The translations under genes and the position numbers were made by a program. The notes under the pieces are model-generated. The model did not search any database, was not told where the DNA came from, and saw only the letters and a list, made by a program, of their open reading frames with translations. DNA of 64,000 nt from a virus. Shown in pieces: positions 1 through 7,094 of this stretch; position 1 is the first letter of the stretch; every line of letters begins with the position of its first letter. The stretch is from positions 1 through 64,000 of IMG/VR virus record IMGVR_UViG_3300032323_002909; one strand, 5' to 3'.

Positions 1-134
1 TAGTTGAGGAGTTTAAAGCGCATGAAGAAGTGCATATTGGTATGGTTGCTGGCTATCCTAGCGCAGAGCAATTACGTCGAGCAGCACAAAAAGCTTTAGA
101 ACGAGCAGATCGTATTGACAAAACAAAAACATAA
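1..134 (+). CDS. C-terminal end of an unknown protein (cut by window edge)
   Basis: An open frame (third frame) runs from the window edge to a TAA at 132-134 and encodes about 43 residues. The visible tail is helical and charged, with an Ala/Arg/Lys-rich stretch (QLRRAAQKALERADRIDK). The next gene starts 15 bp downstream on the same strand. The start lies outside the window and no family is recognised. Confidence 0.55.
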   Translation, partial: VEEFKAHEEVHIGMVAGYPSAEQLRRAAQKALERADRIDKTKT

Positions 135-148
135 TATATAATAGACAT

Positions 149-868
149 ATGAGCGAAAAATTTAAAAGCGTAGGAGAGATGATGGGTTATTTCACAAAAC
201 AAGAAATGATCCAAGAGCGATTTGTAGAGAAGCTAATGACAGCATACCCACAGCTTTTCCCAAAGGATGCTGATGGCAAGCCTAGAGAGCCTGACTGTGG
301 TGTGTGGTGTCCAGTTGGATGGCAACCTATGGTGGAAACTTTGTGTGGTCATATTAATGATTATGTGGAGAACAACAAAACATGGATTCCAAAATATGTC
401 GCATACTATGCCGTGTGTAATTGGATTTATAATTTTTTGTGTATTGGAAGAATTATGAAGTATCTTTCTAAAACCATTGATCCTGTGGTGTATCCCCTTA
501 ATGGGTGTCTTCTAGCTAGTGAAGTCGAAAAGATTAGAAAAGCATCACCATTCAGATCGTGGTTGACTCGTCTTGTGTGGAAGTTGGATTCATTTTTAAA
601 ACCAATCAAAAGATTTACCGAGAAACCAATCCCACCAGTCACTATCGAACAAGTCAAATCCAAGTTCGGAACCCTTAGATTCTATTACAGTGGTGGTGAC
701 AAACAAATAAACGGAATGGTATCGTTTGCTGAAATTCTTTCATCAACTATATGTGAAATCACTGGGACTAAAGGGAATCTATGTATTCATCGGGGTTGGT
801 ACAAGACGTTGTGCGAAGAAAAGACGAAAGATTTGGGTTATGTGGAGTGTGGAAAAATTGATCAATGA
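149..868 (+). CDS. Conserved phage protein with KFGTLRFYYSGGD motif
   Basis: This 239-aa protein has a C-terminal block around residues 170-235 (VKSKFGTLRFYY, then SGGD, then two Cys in a CEITG/CIHRGW context) that I recognise as recurrent in hypothetical proteins of large phages; its function is unknown. The start is supported by a TATAAT box at 137-142, six bases before the ATG, with no Shine-Dalgarno. The last 101 bp overlap the 3' end of the convergent homing endonuclease gene. Confidence 0.8.
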   Translation: MSEKFKSVGEMMGYFTKQEMIQERFVEKLMTAYPQLFPKDADGKPREPDCGVWCPVGWQPMVETLCGHINDYVENNKTWIPKYVAYYAVCNWIYNFLCIGRIMKYLSKTIDPVVYPLNGCLLASEVEKIRKASPFRSWLTRLVWKLDSFLKPIKRFTEKPIPPVTIEQVKSKFGTLRFYYSGGDKQINGMVSFAEILSSTICEITGTKGNLCIHRGWYKTLCEEKTKDLGYVECGKIDQ

Positions 869-1808
869 TATTTTTAAATTTTTCTTGTTTCCTCTTCATC
901 GCTACGAGAGGTTGTGGATCGTATAATAAATAGTATAGTTTTATCAGGTCTTTCTTTCTTGAAACCTGAATAATGTTGGTATGTCGTCTTTCAAAATTAC
1001 ACGAAAATATATCAATAGAATCAAAATAATTTTTAATGTCTTCTGCCATATTAGACTGACACGCTATGGTAAATCCACTAGAAGTTATACACCCATCGCC
1101 CTCAAATAACCCCAATATAAAAGCAGATTTAAATTTTTCATCTATTTTAGGCATATTTAAATTTTTGTATGTTTTGTTTATGGTAAGACCTAAATTTATC
1201 GCATCTTTATAAACTTTTCCCGATGTAATGTCCAAAGATGCTGCTCTGAGAGGGGTTTCGTATTTTTTATTGTTGATTGGGCTATGCATGTAACCACTAT
1301 TTTTCACAAAGTGAATTGGCTTATTAGTCTTTAAAAGATGGTGTTTCCAATTTTCAAGATAATCAATATCATCTTCTCTCAATCTAATCGCAATTAGATT
1401 GTTGTTTTTTGATATTGTGCCGTCAGCATATACAAGTCCCAAAAATTGAGCCTTTTCTTTGGTGTCTATAATTTCAAAAATTGATTCGTCTAAATCATAT
1501 TTTCGGTAGATCTTTCTCGTGAAAATAGAATACTTTTGTAATTGCTTGGTAATACAACTCTTACCGATGCCAGTTTTTTCTTGAATTTTTTCTATTGTCA
1601 GTCCTTGTTTGTAAAGATCACAAATTTCAGATGCTTTATTTTTGTCCAACCCAGACCCACGAAGCTCAACACCACCATCTTTTAATATTTTATAAATTGT
1701 ATTTGGCGACATTTTGAATTTTTTTTGTAATTCTGTTATTGTCATCGTCCTATTTAAATAGGCATTGCAGATAAAATCGTAGTGGTCTAAATTTTTAAAT
1801 TTTGTCAT
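768..1808 (-). CDS. LAGLIDADG homing endonuclease with N-terminal HTH repeats
   Basis: The 346-aa protein carries two LAGLIDADG-type helices: FLGLVYADG near residues 122-130 and FILGLFEGDG near 231-240. The acidic residues at their ends are the expected catalytic Asp positions. Two helix-turn-helix-like segments precede them (about residues 22-46 and 71-93), as in phage and intron LAGLIDADG enzymes that bind DNA through added HTH modules. It is a free-standing mobile gene: it runs against its neighbours and its last 33 codons are antisense to the upstream gene. It would cut a recognition site in related phages and spread by repair. The site cannot be told from this window. Confidence 0.9.
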   Translation of the reverse strand: MTKFKNLDHYDFICNAYLNRTMTITELQKKFKMSPNTIYKILKDGGVELRGSGLDKNKASEICDLYKQGLTIEKIQEKTGIGKSCITKQLQKYSIFTRKIYRKYDLDESIFEIIDTKEKAQFLGLVYADGTISKNNNLIAIRLREDDIDYLENWKHHLLKTNKPIHFVKNSGYMHSPINNKKYETPLRAASLDITSGKVYKDAINLGLTINKTYKNLNMPKIDEKFKSAFILGLFEGDGCITSSGFTIACQSNMAEDIKNYFDSIDIFSCNFERRHTNIIQVSRKKDLIKLYYLLYDPQPLVAMKRKQEKFKNIIDQFFHTPHNPNLSSFLRTTSCTNPDEYIDSL

Positions 1809-1870
1809 CTTATATCTTATTTAGTGTTGGGGGGTTGACTTTTAAAAAAACTAATGCATAATTAAAACAA

Positions 1871-2080
1871 ATGATTATTGATGGAACATTGGTGGTATCG
1901 TGGATTGCAGCTGTTGGCATGACTATTCTTATCGGGACAGGCATGTATCTTAGCATGCTAGACAAATATTATGAAGAACCTAGCATCAAGCATGGTCGCT
2001 TTTGGTTATGTCAAGGCATTTCTACGACTATAGCACTTGGTCTTTATTTAACGAAGATTGGAATTATTGTATGGCAGTAA
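1871..2080 (+). CDS. Small two-helix membrane protein
   Basis: This 69-aa protein has two hydrophobic stretches (about residues 7-29 and 48-67) with a short charged loop between them, so it is probably an inner-membrane hairpin. A TTGACT box at 1837-1842 and a CATAAT about 16 bp further on look like a host sigma70 promoter. The 3' end overlaps the pth2 start by 10 bp, suggesting translational coupling. No family is recognised. Confidence 0.6.
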   Translation: MIIDGTLVVSWIAAVGMTILIGTGMYLSMLDKYYEEPSIKHGRFWLCQGISTTIALGLYLTKIGIIVWQ

Positions 2081-2493
2081 AGACAAAACAAGTCATCGTG
2101 GTTCGCCGCGACTTAAAAATGAAACACGGTAAGATGGCGGCTCAAGTTGCACATGCAGCAATGAGCTTTCTTACTCGTGAAGGTCGGGTTGGTTGGCAAG
2201 CTGATATGCTCAACGATGTCTTTATGAATGATGACGACTCAATTGACAGGCACAATGGCGCAATACGTGATTGGCTTGCAAATAGTTTCACGAAAGTAGT
2301 TCTTGCTGTGGATAGTGAAGAAGAGTTGCGAGAGATTCTCTCAAAAGCAGAAGAATCTGGCATCATGGCGCATTTAGTTGTTGACAATGGTCGCACTGTG
2401 TTTAATAATATCCCCACCCCGACCTGCCTAGCACTTGGTCCTGATTGGAACGAGAACCTAGACGAGTTGGTGGGACATTTGAAGCTCTATTAA
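2071..2493 (+). CDS. pth2: Peptidyl-tRNA hydrolase, archaeal/eukaryotic Pth2 type
   Basis: Pth2 enzymes release peptides from prematurely dropped peptidyl-tRNA and recycle the tRNA. The 140-aa product matches the family in order: a first strand with VIVVRRDLKMKHGKMAAQVA (residues 8-27), KVVLAVDSEEEL in the middle, the DNGRT segment, and a C-terminal TPTCLALGP followed by LDELVGHLKLY. Length is normal for Pth2. I chose the ATG at 2071 because the family begins right there; the 23 residues upstream in the same frame are unlike Pth2 and lie inside the preceding gene. With six tRNAs, a CCA enzyme and an RNA ligase nearby, it fits a tRNA-maintenance role. Bacterial hosts normally use Pth1, so this copy is phage-borne. 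Confidence 0.9.
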   Translation: MAVKTKQVIVVRRDLKMKHGKMAAQVAHAAMSFLTREGRVGWQADMLNDVFMNDDDSIDRHNGAIRDWLANSFTKVVLAVDSEEELREILSKAEESGIMAHLVVDNGRTVFNNIPTPTCLALGPDWNENLDELVGHLKLY

Positions 2494-2508
2494 AAACTAC
2501 AATATAAT
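2491..2508 (+). promoter_or_regulatory. 18-bp class-A promoter-like element with a perfect TATAAT
   Basis: TAAAAACTACAATATAAT begins on the pth2 stop codon and ends six bases before the next ATG (2515). It is the most upstream copy of the element found more than 40 times between 7.8 and 20.8 kb. Here its last six bases are a perfect -10 hexamer, which shows how the other copies align. Confidence 0.65.
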
Positions 2509-2514
2509 CATAAT

Positions 2515-2676
2515 ATGACTAAAGAAGAAATCAAAGAACGAATCATCGCCATCATCGACAGCTATACAAAAGAAATGGAAGGCTATAGCTATTATGGTTC
2601 AAATCTAGGTGTAAGTCGCGACGACTATTCAGATATTGCAGAAGACATCTATAAAGAATTTGATATAATTGGATAA
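2515..2676 (+). CDS. Small acidic hypothetical protein
   Basis: This frame of 53 codons starts at an ATG six bases after the class-A element at 2491-2508. The product is acidic and helical (MTKEEIKERIIAII near the start). Its stop overlaps the region just before the next ATG at 2678. No family is recognised. Confidence 0.65.
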   Translation: MTKEEIKERIIAIIDSYTKEMEGYSYYGSNLGVSRDDYSDIAEDIYKEFDIIG

Positions 2677-2677
2677 C

Positions 2678-2854
2678 ATGAACATTGACAATACAATCGA
2701 CAAATTAAAGCGTAATCAGAAATTGATTATGGATTCTCTCAGAAGCAATCCGCAACTCACTGAAAACGATCTAAAAATCGTTAAATGGGCGTATACTCAA
2801 CGATTTAAAATGTTACAACGCGAAAAACAAAGAATGTTGAAAAAAATAACATGA
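2678..2854 (+). CDS. Small basic hypothetical protein
   Basis: This 58-aa, Lys/Arg-rich, fully helical product starts at the ATG at 2678, one base after the preceding stop, with TATAAT at 2663-2668. An upstream TTG in frame is less likely. Its end overlaps the next start by four bases (ATGA), which suggests translational coupling. Function unknown. Confidence 0.6.
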   Translation: MNIDNTIDKLKRNQKLIMDSLRSNPQLTENDLKIVKWAYTQRFKMLQREKQRMLKKIT

Positions 2855-3261
2855 AAAACAACAAAATCATCAAAGAAGTCACCAAAAACCTGAAAGAAAA
2901 CGCATTGGAAATGGAGCGCATGATGCGCTTCGTCGATGCATTCCGAAACATTGGCTTTCACATGTTCGACAGGTCTTCTGACGAACTCGGCAAAGAATTT
3001 CAAGAAGGACTTACAAAAATCCGTAACGCTATCTATGGGAAATATTGCCAGAACATGGTAAATTGTTTCATGTGGGTGGGTGCTGATGACGACATCAAAG
3101 ACTTGGCATTGGAAAAATTAGAAGAGCGTTTTGATGAGAAGAATAGGTATGCCGTGATGGACTTTTTGGAAAAGTATGGTAATTTACCCCATACGTGGAA
3201 AACCCAAGACGAAAAAGATTTGCGGGAAGAAGTGAAAGAGAAAATCAAAGAACAAAAGTAA
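2851..3261 (+). CDS. Hypothetical protein, helical, 136 aa
   Basis: The ATGA overlap with the previous gene fixes the start. The protein is charged and mostly helical, with a Met-rich segment around residues 20-40 and a strongly charged C-terminus. No motif was recognised. It sits in a run of small plus-strand genes. Confidence 0.7.
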   Translation: MKNNKIIKEVTKNLKENALEMERMMRFVDAFRNIGFHMFDRSSDELGKEFQEGLTKIRNAIYGKYCQNMVNCFMWVGADDDIKDLALEKLEERFDEKNRYAVMDFLEKYGNLPHTWKTQDEKDLREEVKEKIKEQK

Positions 3262-3289
3262 ATCGCCACTCAAATTATAATTAAATAAT

Positions 3290-3688
3290 ATGCCTAAAAA
3301 GAATCGACAAAAATGGCTCACTGATCAAATATCGGGTGACTGGAAAGACAAAGACTATATCATCGAGACTGTCTTGGTGCAATGCTTATTCCATTATGTC
3401 GAGCAAGAAATGAAAGGTGAATTGCCTGATCGCGGCTATTATGATGCAGACATAGCAGCAGGACATGTTAGTGAAGGCTATGCAAAAAATAGCTATGCTT
3501 GGAATGATGAGATTCGTAAGGTATATGCTTACTTCAAGACCGAACGTGCAGAGATTGAGCGAGAGATTGACGAGGCAACTGACGCGAACGAAATACAACG
3601 TGCAATCAAAGCAGAGAACGATCTTTATGAACGCGACACTGAGATGTTCAATGTGATCATTAAGTATCGTGGCTATATGTGGACATAA
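3290..3688 (+). CDS. Hypothetical phage protein, 132 aa
   Basis: The frame starts at an ATG directly after TTAAATAAT (3281-3289), the late-type box seen across the genome. The product has an early WKDKDYIIETVLVQCLFHYV segment and acidic helices with ERE and ERDTE stretches. Similar proteins with a W-KDKD beginning and a Y-V-E-x-E motif recur in phages, but I know no function. Confidence 0.7.
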   Translation: MPKKNRQKWLTDQISGDWKDKDYIIETVLVQCLFHYVEQEMKGELPDRGYYDADIAAGHVSEGYAKNSYAWNDEIRKVYAYFKTERAEIEREIDEATDANEIQRAIKAENDLYERDTEMFNVIIKYRGYMWT

Positions 3689-3709
3689 GGAACACCGATA
3701 TAATAAATT

Positions 3710-3931
3710 ATGAAAGATATCAGTAATAGTGTTGAGGATAATGTTCGGGTTAGTGTTTGGGATAGTGTTGGGGATAGTGTTTGGGATAGTGTTCGGGATA
3801 GTGTTCGGGGCAGTGTTCGGGGCAGTGTTCGGGGCAGTGTTTGGGGCAGTGTTCGGGATAGTGTTGGGGTTAGTGTTGGGGTTAGTGTTTGGGGCAGTGT
3901 TCGGGATAGTGTCAAAGAATATAAATTTTAA
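3710..3931 (+). CDS. Tetrapeptide-repeat protein 1 (SVxx repeats)
   Basis: This 73-aa product consists almost wholly of a four-residue repeat S-V-[RWGE]-[DGVA], encoded by a 12-bp DNA repeat, flanked by a short MKDIS start and a VKEYKF end. It is the first of five tandem paralogs (3710-4840). The frame was chosen because all five units share it, with an AATAAATT box before the ATG and the same end. The repeat would suit a regular beta structure with Ser/Val facing one way, but this is inference. Function unknown. Confidence 0.6.
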   Translation: MKDISNSVEDNVRVSVWDSVGDSVWDSVRDSVRGSVRGSVRGSVWGSVRDSVGVSVGVSVWGSVRDSVKEYKF

Positions 3932-3937
3932 TAAATT

Positions 3938-4186
3938 ATGAAAGATATCATTAGTAATAGTGTTGAGGGTAGTGTTCGGGTTAGTGTTGAGGATAGTGTT
4001 GGGGATAGTGTTGGAGTTAATGTTCGGGCTAGTGTTTGGGATAGTGTTCGGGATAGTGTTGGAGTTAATGTTTGGGGTAGTGTTCGGGGTAGTGTTTGGG
4101 GTAGTGTTTGGGGCAGTGTTCGGGATAGTGTTGGGGTTAGTGTTCGGGATAGTGTTTTGATTAGTGTCAAAGAATATAAATTTTAA
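3938..4186 (+). CDS. Tetrapeptide-repeat protein 2 (SVxx repeats)
   Basis: The second unit, 82 aa, starts at the ATG after AATAAATT, six bases past the previous stop. It has the same S-V-x-x register, with occasional Asn for Ser, and ends in VKEYKF. Blocks containing NVRAS and SVWDSVRDSV are shared with unit 3 at DNA level, which suggests unequal crossing-over between units. Confidence 0.6.
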   Translation: MKDIISNSVEGSVRVSVEDSVGDSVGVNVRASVWDSVRDSVGVNVWGSVRGSVWGSVWGSVRDSVGVSVRDSVLISVKEYKF

Positions 4187-4192
4187 TAAAAC

Positions 4193-4402
4193 ATGAAAGA
4201 TATCAGTAATAGTGTTGGGGCTAGTGTTAGCGATAGTGTCTGGGCTAGTGTTTGGGTTAGTGTTGAGGATAGTGTTGGGGATAGTGTTGGAGTTAATGTT
4301 CGGGCTAGTGTCTGGGCTAGTGTTTGGACTAGTGTTGAGGATAGTGTTTGGGATAGTGTTGAGAGTAGTGTTTTGATTAGTGTCAAAGAATATAAATTTT
4401 AA
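4193..4402 (+). CDS. Tetrapeptide-repeat protein 3 (SVxx repeats)
   Basis: The third unit has 69 aa. The box before the ATG is AATAAAAC instead of AATAAATT. Ala replaces Asp in many repeats (SVWASV), and the protein ends in SVKEYKF like units 1 and 2. Function unknown. Confidence 0.6.
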   Translation: MKDISNSVGASVSDSVWASVWVSVEDSVGDSVGVNVRASVWASVWTSVEDSVWDSVESSVLISVKEYKF

Positions 4403-4408
4403 TAAATT

Positions 4409-4597
4409 ATGACAGATATCATTAGTAATAGTGTTAGCGATAGTGTCTGGGCTAGTGTTGAGGATAGTGTCTGGGGTAGTGTTGAGGGTAGTGTTTGGAC
4501 TAGTGTTAGCGATAGTGTCTGGGCTAGTGTTGAGGATAGTGTCTGGGGTAGTGTTGAGGGTAGTGTTCGAGGTAGTGTCGAAGAATATAAATTTTAA
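4409..4597 (+). CDS. Tetrapeptide-repeat protein 4 (SVxx repeats)
   Basis: The fourth and shortest unit (62 aa) begins MTDIIS rather than MKDI. It contains an internal duplication of about 16 residues (SVSDSVWASVEDSVWGSVEG twice), direct evidence of recent repeat expansion. Glu replaces Lys in the terminal SVEEYKF. Confidence 0.6.
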   Translation: MTDIISNSVSDSVWASVEDSVWGSVEGSVWTSVSDSVWASVEDSVWGSVEGSVRGSVEEYKF

Positions 4598-4603
4598 TAA
4601 ATT

Positions 4604-4840
4604 ATGAAAGATAATATCGATAAAAGTGTTGAGGATAGTGTTGAGGATAGTGTTGAGGATAGTGTTCGGGTTAATGTTCGGGTTAATGTTCGGGATAGTG
4701 TTGAGGATAGTGTTGAGGATAGTGTTGAGGATAGTGTTTGGGCTAGTGTTTGGGCTAGTGTTCGGGATAGTGTTTGGGATAGTGTCTGGGGTAGTGTTCG
4801 GGTTAGTGTTCGAGGTAGTGTCGAAGAATATAAATTTTAA
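4604..4840 (+). CDS. Tetrapeptide-repeat protein 5 (SVxx repeats)
   Basis: The fifth unit (78 aa) starts MKDNIDKS and has runs of identical EDSV repeats flanking NVRV repeats, then ends SVEEYKF. The 12-bp DNA period keeps other frames open, including a hydrophobic FGIV reading, but only this frame has matched starts and ends in all five units. Confidence 0.6.
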   Translation: MKDNIDKSVEDSVEDSVEDSVRVNVRVNVRDSVEDSVEDSVEDSVWASVWASVRDSVWDSVWGSVRVSVRGSVEEYKF

Positions 4841-4846
4841 TAAATT

Positions 4847-5146
4847 ATGAGTGGAGGACATTTTGAATATCAGCAATATCGTATCGAAGATATTGCAAGA
4901 GGCATTGAGGAACTCGTTGCGAGCAATGATGATGAATCATTAAACGAATGGGGTGATCGTCGTGGATACGGCTATAATCCAGAAACTATAGAAAAGTTCA
5001 AATTAGCAGTTGACACTTTGAGAATTGCCGCTACAATGGCACAACGAATCGATTGGCTCGTAAGTGGTGATGATGGTGAAGATAGCTTTCATCGTCGTTG
5101 GGATGAAGAATTAAAAGAACTAAATACAAAAAATGAAACTAATTAA
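4847..5146 (+). CDS. Conserved phage protein, MSGGHFEY family
   Basis: The 99-aa product begins MSGGHFEYQQYRIEDIARGI and ends with RIDWLVSGDDGEDSFHRRW. I recognise this start and the RIDWL-SGDD-E-SF block from hypothetical proteins in many phages and some bacteria. No function is established. The ATG follows AATAAATT, and the 3' end overlaps the next start by 14 bp. Confidence 0.8.
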   Translation: MSGGHFEYQQYRIEDIARGIEELVASNDDESLNEWGDRRGYGYNPETIEKFKLAVDTLRIAATMAQRIDWLVSGDDGEDSFHRRWDEELKELNTKNETN

Positions 5147-5627
5147 AACACTAATACTAATGTTGATGTGTGCATCAGCATCTGCAACCAATGTCGCATA
5201 CAACGGTTCTGCTTTTCGCAGTGCTACGGTTTATGCAGATGGTAAATATACCTATAGCTACTCACTTGACTTGTGGAAGTTAACAAGTCAGGAGCTACAG
5301 AGTTTCAATGTATTTTGGTGCGGCGGCGCTACAGGTCATTCATTCAACAGCAGCATCGAATTTGACTCACTTGACAAGAGAGAAGATCAAGTTATCTTCT
5401 ATGACTTTGAAAGTGACGATGATGATGATGATGATGATGATGGAAACGAGACAATTACATTTTCGTTTAAGAGTATCAATGCTCCAGTTGATGGGATTGT
5501 AACTTACAAAGCGGGGGCGACTACATGGCAAACTGTCGCAAAAGTTCCATGTGCAGCTATACCCGAACCATCTTCCGCACTTCTTCTTGGATTATCCACC
5601 TTACTATTAACCTATCGTAGACGATGA
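5133..5627 (+). CDS. Secreted protein with PEP-CTERM exosortase sorting signal
   Basis: The 164-aa product has a signal peptide (basic start, hydrophobic residues 5-16, likely cleavage after the ASASA region near residue 18). Its tail is a textbook PEP-CTERM signal: Pro-Glu-Pro at residues 144-146, a hydrophobic helix, then Tyr-Arg-Arg-Arg. Exosortases cleave such proteins at the outer side of the inner membrane in Gram-negative bacteria that make exopolysaccharide. The mature part is beta-rich with a run of nine Asp encoded by GAC plus eight GAT. A phage gene of this kind implies an exosortase-bearing host and a product sent to the cell surface. Possible roles are altering the envelope, blocking other phages or being a captured host gene; these are guesses. 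Confidence 0.8.
   Translation: MKLIKTLILMLMCASASATNVAYNGSAFRSATVYADGKYTYSYSLDLWKLTSQELQSFNVFWCGGATGHSFNSSIEFDSLDKREDQVIFYDFESDDDDDDDDDGNETITFSFKSINAPVDGIVTYKAGATTWQTVAKVPCAAIPEPSSALLLGLSTLLLTYRRR
5418..5441 (+). repeat. (GAT)8 microsatellite inside the PEP-CTERM gene
   Basis: Eight perfect GAT copies encode part of the poly-Asp run. Slippage here would change length by whole codons and keep the frame. Confidence 0.9.
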
Positions 5628-5842
5628 CATTTATAAAAACCATAGTATTGATAATGCGCTTGTTCTGCGATCTATATGATAAGAATGAGAAAGTGATTGC
5701 GAATGAAGAGGGATCAAAAAGTGGATTAGAATCAAGTAAATCGGCTCTCATCGAAGACTTCAATCCACTTGACTCTGGTCCTCCAGAACCATTGCCAGTG
5801 ATATATATCACACCACCTCCTGTAACACGAAATGAACCTTAA
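5624..5842 (+). CDS. Small proline-rich protein with hydrophobic start
   Basis: This 72-aa frame overlaps the PEP-CTERM gene by four bases (ATGA). The N-terminus (TFIKTIVLIM) is hydrophobic and short, followed by a Ser/Asp/Pro-rich tail with PPEPLP and TPPPV. It could be a small exported or membrane-tethered partner of the preceding protein, but no family is recognised. Confidence 0.5.
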   Translation: MTFIKTIVLIMRLFCDLYDKNEKVIANEEGSKSGLESSKSALIEDFNPLDSGPPEPLPVIYITPPPVTRNEP

Positions 5843-5853
5843 AAAATAAATTT

Positions 5854-6846
5854 ATGAAATTAGCAAGTATTGAAAAAATTATATCAGTAACACATCATGA
5901 TAACGCAGATGCTCTTGACATTGTTAAGGTCTTGGGTTACGAATGTATTGTGCAGCGTGGAACACATAAAGAAGGAGAAGAAGTAATTCTGATTCAACCT
6001 GATACTATTCTACCTGATGCACCTTGGAGCGAAACTTTCAAGGCACGTAGTAGTCGTGTCAAAGCGTGTAAATTGCGTGGACGTTGGAGTTTTGGTATCG
6101 TCATGCCCATTTTCGAATTGATACCATTAGATATTGTCGATATACTCAATGTCGGTGATGAAGTATCACATCTCATTGGTGTGACTAAATACGAACCACC
6201 ATTGCCAAAAGATTTGCAAGCAGCAGGTTATTTACCCAAAGGATTACCAAAGACCGATGAGGAGCGTTGGCAAAACATTGACAATATCCCATTTGGTTCG
6301 ATGTGTGATATCACTCTCAAATACGATGGCTCATCACTGACTGTATTTGCACGTAAGAACGAAGATGGAGAATGGGAAACAAGTATCTGCTCAAGATCAC
6401 TGTGTCTGAAAGATGATTGTCAAAATCAATACACGATTGCCGCAGAAAAATATGATCTTGTTAAAAAACTACTGGATTATTGTCAGAAGCACGATGTGAG
6501 TCTTGCTTTGCGTGGCGAACTTTATGGTTCTGGTATTCAAGGTCATGGCAAGAATCCGCATAGTAAATTACCATTGGGGTTTGCAGCGTATAACATTTAT
6601 AACATGGACACCTTCAAATATGAATCTCGTAATACACCACACCATTACACCAAAGTTTGCGAAGAGTTGGGTATTGAAACCGTTAAGATTCTTGAAAAAG
6701 ATGTTGTCTTCACAGAAGAACATATTCGCAAATACAGTGTTGATATTGATCAAATTGATGGTAAATCATACGAAGGTGTTGTCGTGAAGTTCCACGATGG
6801 AGGTAGCTTCAAAATTATCAATCTGAAATATGATGAAAGAAAATAA
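5854..6846 (+). CDS. RNA ligase, Rnl5/DRB0094-like (OB domain plus nucleotidyltransferase)
   Basis: ATP-dependent RNA ligases seal nicked RNA through a Lys-AMP intermediate. The 330-aa product has an N-terminal OB-like domain (residues 1-110, with a GEEVILIQPD-TILPD segment) as in Deinococcus RNA ligase. The nucleotidyltransferase domain follows: motif I KYDG with the predicted nucleophile Lys156, a motif III-like LRGELYGSG near residue 208, motif IV YEGVVVKF and a motif V-like KIINLKY near the C-terminus. The ATG follows AATAAATTT. Phages use such ligases to repair tRNAs cut by host defence nucleases, which fits the nearby tRNA genes, but substrate choice cannot be read from sequence. Confidence 0.88.
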   Translation: MKLASIEKIISVTHHDNADALDIVKVLGYECIVQRGTHKEGEEVILIQPDTILPDAPWSETFKARSSRVKACKLRGRWSFGIVMPIFELIPLDIVDILNVGDEVSHLIGVTKYEPPLPKDLQAAGYLPKGLPKTDEERWQNIDNIPFGSMCDITLKYDGSSLTVFARKNEDGEWETSICSRSLCLKDDCQNQYTIAAEKYDLVKKLLDYCQKHDVSLALRGELYGSGIQGHGKNPHSKLPLGFAAYNIYNMDTFKYESRNTPHHYTKVCEELGIETVKILEKDVVFTEEHIRKYSVDIDQIDGKSYEGVVVKFHDGGSFKIINLKYDERK

Positions 6847-6849
6847 ATT

Positions 6850-7080
6850 ATGAAAGAATACGATGAAATTATCAAACAAATACGCAAAGAAGTCCAAGAT
6901 CTTGCTCTTGAACAAGACGTATTGTATAATGCTCTCAAAAAATCATTACCAAAATTGACAGAACGTGCTGAAGATTTTCTTTTCGATTACATCTTCAACA
7001 ATGGTGACGACTACACTTACGAAGATCATCTGAAAAAGATATTTGATGAAAAAATACCATTTGACATTTTTGAAAAATAA
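6850..7080 (+). CDS. Hypothetical acidic protein, 76 aa
   Basis: The ATG lies after AATAAATT, three bases past the RNA ligase stop, so the two are probably co-expressed. The product is acidic and helical with an aromatic C-terminal half (FLFDYIFNNGDDYTYEDHL). No family is recognised. Confidence 0.65.
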   Translation: MKEYDEIIKQIRKEVQDLALEQDVLYNALKKSLPKLTERAEDFLFDYIFNNGDDYTYEDHLKKIFDEKIPFDIFEK

Positions 7081-7094
7081 ACTAAAATAATAAC

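Noticed and set aside
2002-2070. An earlier start for the Pth2 gene
   Set aside because: The 23 extra residues are inside the upstream gene and unlike Pth2; the family start matches the ATG at 2071.
3729-4850. Hydrophobic F-G-I-V / F-G-L-V repeat frames in another plus-strand register of the same array
   Set aside because: Their starts and stops are not consistent between units and do not align with the AATAAATT boxes.
3386-4876. A 496-aa open frame on the minus strand across the 12-bp repeat array (P-N-T-I-L-N-T-type repeats)
   Set aside because: It is kept open only because a 12-bp repeat cannot create stops in any frame. It lacks a promoter box at its start and runs through the end of the gene at 3290. 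The plus-strand frame has matched starts and ends in all five units.
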